Below the pieces are notes generated by a model. The model was given only the letters and a program-made list of their open reading frames with translations. It ran no database searches and was not told the DNA's origin. Positions 20,325 through 20,571 of a stretch of DNA of 20,571 nucleotides are shown piece after piece. Numbering within the stretch: position 1 is the first letter of the stretch; each line of letters begins with the position of its first letter. This DNA is from a virus, in the IMG/VR virus record IMGVR_UViG_3300024433_000079, positions 1-20,571 of that record, one strand, 5' to 3'. The translations under genes and the position numbers were made by a program.

Positions 20325-20353
20325 AGTATAACATATTAACTAATAGATGTCAA
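20325..20353 (-). promoter_or_regulatory. Sigma-70 promoter of HNH module 2
   Basis: On the minus strand, exact TTGACA (20353-20348), spacer 17, TATACT (20330-20325). Transcription would start near 20317, at stem a. As in module 1 the -35 forms the edge of the module, right before the next plus-strand gene's SD. Confidence 0.78.
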
Positions 20354-20373
20354 GTAAAAAATAGGAGGCTTAA

Positions 20374-20571
20374 ATGTTCAAATTTATAGAGTGGATAATC
20401 AAAAATTCGCAATGGACACGCAATAACAGGGGTGGGGGGGAAGACGAACCAGAAATGCCCAAACCAAAGACACCTGCGGAAATGTTCAGCGAACAGGCGT
20501 CTTGGATGGGAGGACAATTCCCTGAAACCTTTAAATCACGAGAAGAAGCAGCAGGTTATCTTTCTGGCCTG
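20374..20571 (+). CDS. Hypothetical protein, N-terminal part (runs off window)
   Basis: ATG at 20374 with AGGAGG about eight bases upstream. The frame stays open for 66 codons to the window end. The start MFKFIEWIIKNSQWTRNN is amphipathic; a Gly/Glu linker and a proline-rich MPKPKTPAEMFSEQASWMGG follow, then PETFKSREEAAGYLSGL. The 'PKTPAEM' style is common in phage structural proteins, but no family is recognised. A run of seven G at about 20435-20441 could hide a sequencing frameshift. Confidence 0.6.
   Translation, partial: MFKFIEWIIKNSQWTRNNRGGGEDEPEMPKPKTPAEMFSEQASWMGGQFPETFKSREEAAGYLSGL

Noticed and set aside
19689-20339. Plus-strand open frame of 216 codons
   Set aside because: Antisense of HNH module 2 with the same odd composition. 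Its similarity to the frame at 17467 only reflects homology of the HNH genes.
1-20571. tRNA genes, CRISPR arrays, attachment sites and IS elements
   Set aside because: I looked for cloverleaf features, regularly spaced repeats and transposase motifs by eye and saw none. A tRNAscan or repeat search could overturn this.

Overview
This window looks like the late (morphogenesis) region of a tailed bacteriophage or prophage, probably with a short podovirus-like tail. It is A/T-rich. Almost all genes lie on the + strand, are tightly packed or overlapping, and have good Shine-Dalgarno sites. The order is typical of Caudoviricetes: small and large terminase, GroES co-chaperonin, portal, a likely scaffold, a head accessory protein, major capsid protein, head-tail adaptor, a large tail protein and a LamG-type fibre. 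The three promoters seen all use TTGACA/TATACT, and two perfect DnaA boxes precede the portal gene, so the host is an ordinary sigma-70/DnaA bacterium. A phage-borne O-antigen ligase/polymerase-like protein suggests a Gram-negative host. No tRNA, integrase or CRISPR array was seen.

Layout. 1-750: the end of an unknown gene and three small ORFs, two with hydrophobic segments. 751-967: promoter and structured leader. 968-3812: terminase genes, with terL carrying a 325-aa intein. 3825-5053: GroES, an HNH endonuclease and a small unknown gene. 5108-5621: free-standing LAGLIDADG gene and paired DnaA boxes. 5622-8177: portal, a small unknown gene and a Com-like zinc finger. 8179-8271: hairpins and a terminator. 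8289-10388: small basic proteins, a scaffold candidate and an unknown head-region gene. 10408-12701: accessory protein, then the major capsid gene split by an 802-nt group I intron. 12721-14444: signal-peptide protein, strong terminator, O-antigen ligase-like moron and a zinc-ribbon ORF. 14458-17430: signal-peptide protein, unknown gene, adaptor and tail protein. 17431-20353: LamG fibre and GNAT-like gene, with two minus-strand HNH modules between and after them. 20374-end: start of another structural-region gene.

Two things stand out. First, six homing-type endonucleases sit in 20.6 kb in different formats: intein, group I intron, free-standing HNH, free-standing LAGLIDADG, and two minus-strand NUMOD3/HNH units. 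Second, those two minus-strand units share one architecture: a consensus sigma-70 promoter at the module edge, a leader of about 114 nt that folds as a pseudoknot with compensatory changes between the copies, a ribosome-binding site and an HNH gene. This is the best candidate here for an undescribed RNA-plus-endonuclease element. The intron is also unusual: its endonuclease reading frame runs through P7, P3', P8 and P9 of the ribozyme. Four virion-region proteins, including the main tail protein and the fibre, begin with Sec-type signal peptides, which is unexpected for virion components.
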